From positions 1-6,026 of the forward strand of contig CAZDZG010000044.1 of the NCBI GenBank assembly GCA_964509845.1: DNA of 6,026 nucleotides. Direction: 5' to 3'. This DNA comes from WYZ-LMO6 sp964509845 (GTDB lineage: Archaea; Hadarchaeota; Hadarchaeia; Hadarchaeales; WYZ-LMO6). Made by a program: the position numbers and the translations under genes. The first letter of the stretch is position 1; every line of letters starts with the position of its first letter. Positions 1 to 5,576 of this stretch are shown here, piece after piece. The notes below the pieces were generated by a model. That model saw nothing but the letters and a program-made list of their open reading frames with translations, was not told where the DNA came from and searched no databases.

Positions 1-1354
1 CCACGGAGTAGCCGCACCTCACCAGCTCCTCCACGTGAAGCTCGGGGGTGTCCTGGAAGCAGATCAGGTGGTGCTCCCTCCCCACCTCGGGGAGGAGGCT
101 TTCGAGGAGGCTGGTCTTGGCGCTCCCCACCTCCCCTATGAGGAAGGCGGAGGCCCCCTCCCTCACCGCCCAGGAGAGGAAGGCGGAGGCCAGCGGGGTC
201 AGGGTCCGCCGCTGGAGGAAGAGGGGCTGGGTCCAGGTCCTCTCCCTCCTCTTCCTCACCGCCATCCCCACCCCCTTCCAGAGGGCGGGGTCCCTGGCCA
301 GGAAGATCCTGAGGCCGAGCTCCTCCACCTCCACGTCCAGCTCCGGCCTGATCTCGTCGAAGGAGGTTCCCACCCTGGAGGCCAGTCGCTCCGCCAGGTG
401 GAGGAGGGAGGGGGTGGAGCAGCGGATGCCCGTTTCGCATAGGTCCCACCTCTCGTGGATCACCCTCACGGGCTGGAGCTCGGGGGGAGAGGGGAAGAGG
501 AAGTCGGTGAGGTGCTCGTCCCTGCTGAGGGCCTCCAGGATTCCGTAGGAGGTCCAGCGGGAGAGGAGGTGGGCCAGCCCCTCCAGCTCCCCGGCCGGGT
601 ACCTCCCCTTCCCCAGCTCCAGCAGCACCTCCCTCCACCATCCCTCCCCGGTGCCTTCCGGGGGCTCGGAAAGGAAGGCCCTTTCCAGAAGCTCCACCAG
701 CTCTTCCGGAAGCCTGAACTCGGGAAGGTCCAGCTCATAGAAGGGGAGGGGGGAGTCCTCCCTGAGGTATATCCTCACCCTTCCCCCTCCCCGCAGGGGA
801 TAGGAATCCACCACCTCCCCCCTGCCCCTGAAGGGCAGGATGAAGCAGTCGGCGAAGAAGGGGCGCCTCACCTCCCGAAGGCACTCCTCCTTCAGGGAGA
901 GCAGGGAGCGGTAGCGCCCCCTCACCTCCCTGAGGAGGGGAAGGAAGCGGGAGGAATGGCACTCCTCACATTCCTTTCTACGTGGGCTGGCGGGAGGATC
1001 CAGCCCGGGAGGATGCAGGGTTCTCAGAAAGGAGTGGAAGGAGGTCCTGAGGAGCCTCTCCCTCTCCTCCACGCACCTCCCGCATCCCCTCCCCTCCCTC
1101 CCCATCCTGGTCCTGTCGGAAAGGAGGAGGCGGAGGGACCTCAGCTCCCTGAGGAAGGAACAAAGGAAGGGATAAAGGCGGTGGTGGGGGCGCAGGAGCA
1201 CCACCCCGTCCACCTCCTCCTGGGGAAGGGAGCCGAGCACGCACTCCCTGCAGGAGGGATCGGAGAGGGTGGCCCTTCCCCCGCAGGAGTGGCAGTCCAC
1301 CTCCAGCAGGCGGAGGGGGCCGGAGGACCTCACCTCCCTTTTTCCGACCTTCAT
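1..1354 (-). CDS. Archaeal type II/IV secretion system (pilus/archaellum-like) ATPase, N-terminal part, runs off left edge
   Basis: Hexameric GspE/VirB11/ArlI-superfamily ATPases power assembly or secretion of pilin-like proteins from the cytoplasmic face of the membrane. The minus-strand frame is open from ATG at 1354 to the window edge (451 codons), so the gene is cut off and its Walker B and C-terminal region are not visible. Seen in order: an N-terminal CxxC-x10-CxxC cluster (Cys21, 24, 35, 38) in a context typical of archaeal secretion ATPases; a second pair of CxxC motifs (Cys91/94 and Cys129/132); a VirB11-like N-terminal domain around residues 290-395 with a PVRVIHERWDLCETGI segment; Walker A GEVGSAKTS at 407-415 (Lys413); and an Asp-box-like FQDTPEL at 433-439. 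Two core residues are unusual: Ala412 replaces the usual Gly before the Walker A Lys, and Gln434 replaces the usual Glu of the EDTPEL box. ATG 1354 is chosen because GGAGG lies just upstream and the frame lacks an obvious earlier start. Family assignment is confident; substrate is unknown. Confidence 0.88.
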   Translation of the reverse strand, partial: MKVGKREVRSSGPLRLLEVDCHSCGGRATLSDPSCRECVLGSLPQEEVDGVVLLRPHHRLYPFLCSFLRELRSLRLLLSDRTRMGREGRGCGRCVEERERLLRTSFHSFLRTLHPPGLDPPASPRRKECEECHSSRFLPLLREVRGRYRSLLSLKEECLREVRRPFFADCFILPFRGRGEVVDSYPLRGGGRVRIYLREDSPLPFYELDLPEFRLPEELVELLERAFLSEPPEGTGEGWWREVLLELGKGRYPAGELEGLAHLLSRWTSYGILEALSRDEHLTDFLFPSPPELQPVRVIHERWDLCETGIRCSTPSLLHLAERLASRVGTSFDEIRPELDVEVEELGLRIFLARDPALWKGVGMAVRKRRERTWTQPLFLQRRTLTPLASAFLSWAVREGASAFLIGEVGSAKTSLLESLLPEVGREHHLICFQDTPELHVEELVRCGYSV

Positions 1355-1357
1355 AAC

Positions 1358-1381
1358 CTCCCCCCTTCGTTCTCCCCCCTT
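1358..1381 (-). promoter_or_regulatory. Duplicated 10-bp Shine-Dalgarno-like G-tract before the secretion ATPase
   Basis: On the minus strand AAGGGGGGAG occurs twice with a period of 14 bp (1372-1381 and 1358-1367), the second copy running into GG just before ATG 1354. The proximal copy contains the only plausible ribosome binding site (GGAGG, two bases before ATG, closer than ideal). An A-rich stretch at about 1380-1396 may hold a weak promoter, but no clear TATA box is visible. Whether the duplication is functional or chance in a G-rich leader is unknown. Confidence 0.35.
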
Positions 1382-1390
1382 TTGTGGTTT

Positions 1391-1585
1391 TCATTCCAGG
1401 AAGGCCAGCACCCTCCTCCTGAAGGAGGGCCCGTACCTCCCGAGGTACCTCTCCAGTTTTTCCTGTCCACCCTCCTCCCGAACTCCCCGGCCAGCTCCTC
1501 CCTCATCTCCCCGAAGTAGACCGGGTCGATGAGGGTTTTTTTCCACGTCGCTCACGGGCAGGAGGAACTCCCCCTGTATATCTCT
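1391..1585 (-). pseudogene. C-terminal remnant of an AbiEi/COG5340-like transcriptional regulator, frameshifted
   Basis: Read on the minus strand from 1585, the frame gives RDIQGEFLLPVSDVEK, then needs a shift at an A7 run (1536-1542) to continue as TLIDPVYFGEMREEL...FGRRVD, then a second opposite shift near the A5 run (1457-1461) to continue as EKLERYLGRYGPSFRRRVLA and stop at TGA (1391-1393). The repaired peptide resembles the C-terminal half of AbiEi-type antitoxins/COG5340 regulators, where a V(A/S)D-x-EKTL(I/V)D-x-(L/V)YF signature is followed by an E-x-L-x-x-Y helix and RRxLxxL. The shifts compensate (+1, -1), so the unrepaired frame stays open from GTG 1555 to 1391 but has a poor middle. 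The N-terminal DNA-binding half is absent: a stop lies at 1586-1588 and the next gene begins at 1615. Family match is from memory of motif pattern, so moderate. Sequencing error in the homopolymers could explain the shifts but not the missing N-terminus. Confidence 0.5.
1576..1583 (+). promoter_or_regulatory. Possible TATA box for the membrane protein gene
   Basis: GTATATCT lies about 36 bp before ATG 1615. With the usual archaeal spacing of ~25 bp from TATA centre to transcription start, the start would be near 1604, giving a leader of only about 10 bases. No Shine-Dalgarno sequence precedes ATG 1615, which would suit near-leaderless translation. The site lies inside the regulator remnant, so it could be coincidental. 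Confidence 0.3.
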
Positions 1586-1614
1586 TCAGAGCCTCCCGGA
1601 AACCTTTTTCCCCC

Positions 1615-2601
1615 ATGGGGGGCGGAAGGAGGATGGACCTTCCCCTCTACCTCCTCTTCGGGTCCCTCACCGCCCTCCTCCTGGCCTCGGCCTTCCTCCT
1701 CCAGCTCACCTCCCAGGCCAGGGAGGCGGTGGACGAGCAGGCCGAGGGTCTGCTGGAGGCGGTGGCCAGGGCGGCCTTCTCCCTCCTTCCGGGGGAGGAA
1801 ACGAGGGTGGATCTTCCCCCCTCGGTGGGCGGATGCGGTTATGAGTTCTGGGCGGAAGAGAACGGGCTCTTCCTCCGCGTCCTGGACGGGATCAGGAGGG
1901 GCAGGCTCTATTCCCTCCCCCTGCTCGAGAGGGTGGAGGTGGAGAACTCCTCCTTCAGGGGGGCGGTCTACCTCAGGCGAACGGAGGCCTTCCTCGTACT
2001 CTCCTCCTCCCCCTTCCCTCCTCCCTCCCACCCCCTCCCCTCCGGAGGAGAGACTTTCCCCCCATCCTTCTACTCCTTCGCGAAGGAGCATCCCATCCCG
2101 GCGGCGGCCCTGGTGGAGGCCTACTCTACAACGGGCAGGGATCCGGTGGGATACGTCTGGGAGAGCCGGAGGGTCCTGGTATTCCTCGGGGAGAACCTGT
2201 GGCTGGAGGTGAGGGGGGAGGAGAGCGGGGAGAGGGTGGGGAGGGTGGAGAACGCCTGGGTGGTGGAGGGGGTGGGGGAGGCGGAAGGAAGGGCGGAATG
2301 GGAGGAATGCCCCAGCGTGGTGGAGGCGGTGGAGGGGGGATGGGTGCTCCTTCCCTCTAGGGCCCTCTCGGAGTTCCTGGGGAGGGCGTGGGAGAGCGGG
2401 GGAGAGAGGGTCAGGCCGGAGAACCTGAGGGTGAGGGCGGCGGCCGTGAGGACGGGGGTGGGCTCCTTTCCTTCCTGGCGCCTGGACTTCACCTCGGGAG
2501 GGAGAGCCTTCGTGGTCTACTGGAGGATGGTGCGCTGGTGGTATGCGGAGAACTCCCCCGGCTTCCTCATGCAGAGCGAGCCCCCGTTGGAGCCGGTCTG
2601 A
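1615..2601 (+). CDS. Membrane-anchored protein of unknown function, possible pilin-like/secretion accessory
   Basis: I do not recognise a named family. The 328-residue product has a short basic N-terminus (MGGGRRMD) and one strong hydrophobic segment at about 10-31, followed by a mainly soluble domain, suggesting an N-in, C-out anchored protein. Residues 34-70 form a helix leading into LLPGEETRVDLPPSV. A helix after the TM followed by a 'PG..V.LP' strand is a pattern I associate with archaeal pilin-like proteins, but no canonical class III prepilin cleavage site is evident. Residues 129-152 are a Ser/Pro-rich linker; residues 155-328 form a second domain rich in Glu, Val and Trp (RMVRWWY near 304-310). 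It diverges from the secretion ATPase and may encode a substrate or accessory of it. Start 1615 is chosen over in-frame ATG 1633, which has GGAGG directly abutting it with no spacing; 1633 remains possible. Its last 35 bp overlap the end of convergent moeA. Confidence 0.72.
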   Translation: MGGGRRMDLPLYLLFGSLTALLLASAFLLQLTSQAREAVDEQAEGLLEAVARAAFSLLPGEETRVDLPPSVGGCGYEFWAEENGLFLRVLDGIRRGRLYSLPLLERVEVENSSFRGAVYLRRTEAFLVLSSSPFPPPSHPLPSGGETFPPSFYSFAKEHPIPAAALVEAYSTTGRDPVGYVWESRRVLVFLGENLWLEVRGEESGERVGRVENAWVVEGVGEAEGRAEWEECPSVVEAVEGGWVLLPSRALSEFLGRAWESGGERVRPENLRVRAAAVRTGVGSFPSWRLDFTSGGRAFVVYWRMVRWWYAENSPGFLMQSEPPLEPV

Positions 2602-3805
2602 GCTCCTCCCAGAGTTCCACCTCCACCTCCTCCCCCTCCTCCACCACCTCCGTGTCCTCGGGTACGGTGAAGAAGCCGTCGGAGTCCGTTAAGGAGCTGA
2701 GGATCCCGGATCCCGTCACCCTGAGGGGCTCGGCCCAGAGCCCCCCCTTTCTCTCCAGCAGCCTCACCCTCACCACGTCCACCCTCCCCAGGGAAGAGGC
2801 CACCTTCCTGGCCAGCCTGGCCCTCACCTTCGCGAGTCCCCGGTCGGGGGGAAGGCCCTGGAGCAGGCGGAGGGCGGGCCTCACCAGGAAGGTGAAGGAG
2901 AGGAGGCAGGCGGCGGGGAAGCCTGGGAGGCAGAAGACGGGCTTCCCCTCCACCTTCCCGAAGGCGGTGGGTCCCCCCGGCCTGAGGTTGACCCCGTGGA
3001 AGAGGAGCTCCCCCTTCTCCTCCACCACCCCGGGCACCAGGTCCCTCCTCCCGACGGAGCTCCCCCCGGAGATCACCACCACCTCCCCCCTCTTCAGTGC
3101 CTCCTCCAGCCTTTCCTCCAGCTCCCTTTTCCTGTCCCGGCACCTCCCTAGGGGGACCGGCAGGGCCCCGCAGGAGCGAACGGCGCAGCTCAGGGAGTAG
3201 AGGTTTATGTCGGGGATCTTGCCCGGTCTGGGCCTCTCCCCCGGGGAGAGGAGCTCGGAGCCCGTGGAGAGGAGGGAGACCCTCGGCCTTCTGAAGACCC
3301 TCACCCTTCCCAGCCCCAGGCAGGCCAGCATCCCCACCTCCGCGGGCCCCAGCCTCCTTCCCCTCTCCAGCACCCTCTCCCCCTCCTTCACGTCCTCCCC
3401 CTTCCTTGACACGTTTTTGCCGGGGGTGACGGGGGCCAGCACCTCCAGGTCCTCCCCCTTCCTCCTGGTCTGCTCCAGCATCACCACCGCATTCGCCCCG
3501 GGGGGGAGGGGCTGTCCGGTCATCACCTCCACGGCCCTCCCGGGCCCCACCCTCCCCCTCACCACCCTCAGCCTCCTGGGAGAGTTCTCCCCCGCCCCGA
3601 AGGTGTCCTCCGCCCTCACCGCGTACCCATCCACGGCGCTCCTGTCGAAGGGGGGGAAGTCCGTGGGAGAGAGGAGGTCGGAGAAGAGGATCCTGCCACA
3701 GGCCTCCTGCAGGGGCACCTCCTCCCACCCCAGGGGGGAGAGGCCCGAGAGGATCAGCCTGAGGGCCTCCTCCAGCCTGGTGTAGGAGAGGAAGGGACGT
3801 CCCAT
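2567..3805 (-). CDS. moeA: Molybdopterin molybdenumtransferase MoeA (Mo/W insertase)
   Basis: MoeA uses adenylylated molybdopterin from MoaB/MogA and inserts molybdate, or tungstate in many hyperthermophilic archaea, in the cytoplasm to form active cofactor. The 412-residue product matches the usual ~400-residue family length. Visible family motifs in order: DFPPFDRSAVDGYAV (49-63, with the conserved Asp59), EVMTGQPLPPGANAVVMLE (93-111), NVSRKGEDVKEGE (131-143), STGSEL (180-185) and NLYSL (201-205) in the MoCF-binding domain, SGGSSVGRRD (247-256, with the conserved Asp), GVNLRPGGPTAFG (271-283), and LPGFPAACLLSF (293-304). A C-terminal beta-barrel domain ends near VEVELW, followed by a short unconserved tail (ELRPAPTGARSA). 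ATG 3805 is preceded by GGGAGGAGG. It lies 29 bp downstream of moaB on the same strand, so the two are probably one transcript. Whether it is Mo- or W-specific cannot be told from sequence. Confidence 0.96.
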   Translation of the reverse strand: MGRPFLSYTRLEEALRLILSGLSPLGWEEVPLQEACGRILFSDLLSPTDFPPFDRSAVDGYAVRAEDTFGAGENSPRRLRVVRGRVGPGRAVEVMTGQPLPPGANAVVMLEQTRRKGEDLEVLAPVTPGKNVSRKGEDVKEGERVLERGRRLGPAEVGMLACLGLGRVRVFRRPRVSLLSTGSELLSPGERPRPGKIPDINLYSLSCAVRSCGALPVPLGRCRDRKRELEERLEEALKRGEVVVISGGSSVGRRDLVPGVVEEKGELLFHGVNLRPGGPTAFGKVEGKPVFCLPGFPAACLLSFTFLVRPALRLLQGLPPDRGLAKVRARLARKVASSLGRVDVVRVRLLERKGGLWAEPLRVTGSGILSSLTDSDGFFTVPEDTEVVEEGEEVEVELWEELRPAPTGARSA

Positions 3806-3814
3806 CCTCCTCCC
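3806..3814 (-). promoter_or_regulatory. Ribosome binding site of moeA
   Basis: On the minus strand GGGAGGAGG directly precedes ATG 3805. One GGAGG (3813-3809) is three bases from the start codon, and another abuts it. This supports ATG 3805 as the start and translation from a moaB-moeA message. Confidence 0.6.
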
Positions 3815-3834
3815 TTCACGCCCCGGGCTAAAGC

Positions 3835-4350
3835 CTACTCCCTGGCGTGCTTCACCAGGTGGCCCAGCTCGGGGAGGAGGAGCTTCATCCCCACCTCCAC
3901 CGCCGAGGGGGCACCTGGGAGGCAGCAGAGGAGCTTTCCCCTGGCCACCCCGAAGATGGCTCGGGTCAGGAGGGCGGGGGTCCCCACCATCTCGTACCCC
4001 ATGGCCCTGAGCCTCTCCCCGAAACCCGGAAGCTCCTTCTCAAGCAGGGGGCGGAGGGTCTCGACGGTGACGTCTCTTCGGGCGATCCCCGTTCCCCCGC
4101 AGGTGAGGATGGCGTCGAAGGAGGGATCCTCCAGGTATCTCTTCACCGCCCCCAGGATGAGGTCGGGCTCGTCCGGGACGATCTCCCTGGTCACCTCGTG
4201 CCCCTCCTTCCTGAGCTTCTCCTCCATGATCCTCCCTGAGAGGTCCTCGTCCCTCCCCTCCTTCCAGGCCCTGTACCTGGAATCGCTGACGGTGATCACC
4301 GCCACCCTGAGCCTGCTGGGGGCGGCTCTCCTGTGCTCCTCGAAGCCCAT
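3835..4350 (-). CDS. moaB: MoaB/MogA-type molybdopterin adenylyltransferase
   Basis: Archaeal MoaB (MoCF-binding fold) activates molybdopterin by adenylylation, giving MPT-AMP for MoeA. The 171-residue product has the family length. Motifs: RVAVITVSDSRY (15-26) as the first strand and loop; CGGTGIARRDVTVETL (84-99), with the substrate-binding GGTG loop and conserved RDVT; GFGERLRAMGYEMVGTPALLTRA (109-131); and LPGAPSAVEVGM (144-155), the pterin-binding LPGxPxAV motif; it ends with ELGHLVKHARE. The frame stays open upstream to 4800, but family conservation begins near residue 13 and ATG 4350 lies 25 bp from a TATA box centre, so 4350 is chosen. It is first of the moaB-moeA pair and is divergent from the ATPase gene at 4453. 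Confidence 0.95.
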   Translation of the reverse strand: MGFEEHRRAAPSRLRVAVITVSDSRYRAWKEGRDEDLSGRIMEEKLRKEGHEVTREIVPDEPDLILGAVKRYLEDPSFDAILTCGGTGIARRDVTVETLRPLLEKELPGFGERLRAMGYEMVGTPALLTRAIFGVARGKLLCCLPGAPSAVEVGMKLLLPELGHLVKHARE

Positions 4351-4370
4351 CCTTTCACTTTCTTCCTCCC

Positions 4371-4378
4371 CTATATTT
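4371..4378 (-). promoter_or_regulatory. TATA box of the moaB-moeA transcript
   Basis: On the minus strand the AT-rich core AAATATAG stands out in a GC-rich intergenic region. Its centre is about 25 bp from the A of ATG 4350, the standard archaeal TATA-to-start distance. The mRNA is therefore predicted to begin at or within a few bases of the start codon, making moaB leaderless. A GGGGAGGA tract between TATA and ATG would then not be transcribed and is unlikely to act as a ribosome binding site. Confidence 0.6.
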
Positions 4379-4386
4379 GAGTCCCG

Positions 4387-4405
4387 GGGCCCGAATCCGG
4401 GTCCC
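4387..4405. other. GC-rich imperfect hairpin in the moaB/ATPase intergenic region
   Basis: GGG (4387-4389) pairs with CCC (4403-4405) and CCCG (4390-4393) pairs with CGGG (4398-4401), giving a 7-bp stem with one bulged T (4402) around the loop AATC. It sits between the moaB TATA box and the tandem repeats. The plus-strand string around it (CCCGAATCCGGGTCCCGG) faintly recalls the T-arm and acceptor end of an archaeal tRNA, but the arm does not fold as a normal 5+7+5 T-arm, so no tRNA is called. Confidence 0.4.
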
Positions 4406-4416
4406 GGCGCAGAGCT

Positions 4417-4451
4417 ATTAACAGGGGGGTAACAATTAACAGGGGGGTAAC
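4417..4451 (+). repeat. Two perfect 17-bp tandem direct repeats before the GTG start of the ATPase
   Basis: ATTAACAGGGGGGTAAC occurs at 4417-4433 and 4435-4451, separated by one A, giving a period of 18 bp. The second copy ends one base before GTG 4453. Each copy joins an AT-rich ATTAA core to a G6 tract. The first ATTAA could act as a weak TATA element (about 34 bp before GTG), and the second G tract lies where a ribosome binding site would be. The arrangement suits an operator overlapping promoter and start site, but no regulator is identified. Confidence 0.75.
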
Positions 4452-4452
4452 T

Positions 4453-5565
4453 GTGTACTTCGACGAGGCACCCAAGAGCAGGCTGGAGGACCTGTACGAC
4501 TTCGAGGAGCAGGTGAGCAGGCTGCGGACCTCCATAAGGAGGGGGAACAGGCTCATCGTCCTGCTGGGGCTCAGGAGGACGGGGAAGACCTCCCTCCTCC
4601 TGTCCTGCCTGAACGCCGAGAGGATTCCCTTCCTCCTGCTGGACGGGAGGGTTTTCGCCGGGCGCCAGCTGATCACCCGCGAGGAGCTCCTGCGTCAGCT
4701 CGAGGGCTCCCTGAACGAGGCGCTCTCCCGGGCGGGTTTCGCCAGGAGGTTCCTGGGAGCGCTGAAGGGCCTGAGGGGGGTGGAGCTCTCCTTGGCGCAC
4801 CTAAAGGTCTCCCTGAGGTGGGCTCCCCCCTCCCAGGCGGCCGATCCCCTGGAGATCATCAAGGCACTGGCGAGGAGGGGCAGGCTGATCCTTGCCATCG
4901 ATGAGGCGCAGGAGTTCAGGAAGCTGGCGGGCTACGATCTCACGGGTCCCCTCGCCCACCTCTACGACTACGTGCCGAACGTCCAGATCATCGTGACGGG
5001 CTCCAAGGTGGGTGTGCTGAGGGATTTCCTGGGAGAGGATAACCCCCGGGCCCCCCTGTACGGGAGATTCAGGGTGGAGATAGAGCTCCCCCATCTGGGA
5101 GAGCGGGAGGCGAGGGAGTTCCTGGAGAGAGGGGCGGAGCAGGCCGGGCTGAGGATCCCTCCCGACCTCCAGGAGAAGGTGCTCCGGGAAATGGACGGCA
5201 TCATAGGGTGGCTAACCTTCTTCGGGGCGAAGTGCAGGGCCCTGGGAAGGGCGGACGAGCAGGTGCTCAGGCGGGTGGTGGAGGAGGGGGCCAGGATGGC
5301 GGCCGAGGAGTTCCAGAACTTCCTGGCGGGCAGGGAGGCCGCCGCCCGCAGGTACCGGATCATCGTCCACAGGCTCTCAGAGCCCGCCCGCTGGCGGGAG
5401 GTGAAGGAGGCGGTGGAGAGGGCGGAGGGAAGGAGGGTCCCGGGCAAGGCCGTGAGCACCCTCCTCCAGAAGCTGGTCGACGCGGGCTTCGTCCGGAGGA
5501 GGGATGAGGAGTACTGCCTCGCGGACCCCATGCTCAGGCGGGCCTCCCTCCTGGGGCTCGTCTGA
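4453..5565 (+). CDS. Archaeal ATPase (Arch_ATPase/ATPase_2 family, AAA+/STAND-like) with C-terminal winged helix
   Basis: P-loop ATPases of this archaeal family are abundant in thermophiles; their roles are mostly unknown, and some are linked to mobile elements or regulation. The 370-residue product starts with MYFDEAPKSRLEDLYDFEE, the family's usual N-terminal lead-in, which fixes GTG 4453 as the start. Seen: Walker A GLRRTGKTS (39-47, Lys45); Walker B LILAIDEAQ (145-153); sensor-1-like IIVTGSKVGVLRDFL (179-193), with Ser where many ATPases have Asn; the conserved PLYGR (201-205); and a C-terminal winged-helix-like region (about 298-366, ending near CLADPMLRR) likely to bind DNA or protein. 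All core nucleotide-binding residues are intact. It lies between and opposite to moaC and moaB; its stop is 11 bp from the moaC stop. Nothing ties it biochemically to the cofactor pathway. Base composition matches its neighbours, giving no strong sign of recent transfer. Confidence 0.92.
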   Translation: MYFDEAPKSRLEDLYDFEEQVSRLRTSIRRGNRLIVLLGLRRTGKTSLLLSCLNAERIPFLLLDGRVFAGRQLITREELLRQLEGSLNEALSRAGFARRFLGALKGLRGVELSLAHLKVSLRWAPPSQAADPLEIIKALARRGRLILAIDEAQEFRKLAGYDLTGPLAHLYDYVPNVQIIVTGSKVGVLRDFLGEDNPRAPLYGRFRVEIELPHLGEREAREFLERGAEQAGLRIPPDLQEKVLREMDGIIGWLTFFGAKCRALGRADEQVLRRVVEEGARMAAEEFQNFLAGREAAARRYRIIVHRLSEPARWREVKEAVERAEGRRVPGKAVSTLLQKLVDAGFVRRRDEEYCLADPMLRRASLLGLV

Positions 5566-5576
5566 GCTTCGCGGGA

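Noticed and set aside
455..1519. A 354-residue plus-strand open frame opposite the secretion ATPase
   Set aside because: The product is a His/Pro/Gly/Glu-rich antisense translation with no recognisable motif. The minus-strand frame encodes the ATPase.
1508..1616. Minus-strand short ORF starting MGEKGFREALKRYTGG
   Set aside because: It could be a further frame of the regulator remnant, but its second half (PPARERRGKKPSSTRS) is out of frame with the conserved-looking peptide. Not called as a gene.
1612..1621. Perfect palindrome CCCCATGGGG with ATG on both strands
   Set aside because: Only 10 bp. The minus-strand ORF from it is short (about 37 codons) and implausible, so it is not a bidirectional start on present evidence.
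2517..3728. A 403-residue open frame overlapping moeA in another minus-strand frame
   Set aside because: Gly/Glu/Pro-rich low-complexity product caused by the codon bias. The moeA frame carries all family motifs.
4383..4410. A tRNA gene
   Set aside because: No D-arm, anticodon arm or 5' acceptor strand can be found upstream, and the T-arm does not fold with a 7-base loop.
4417..4451. A CRISPR fragment
   Set aside because: Only two 17-bp units separated by one base; no spacers and no cas genes.
4351..4800. Upstream extension of moaB to an ATG at 4800
   Set aside because: The extra 150 residues are antisense to the ATPase gene, have no family similarity, and would cross the moaB TATA box.
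5566..5576. A terminator between the convergent ATPase and moaC genes
   Set aside because: Only 11 bp, with no T-run or hairpin.
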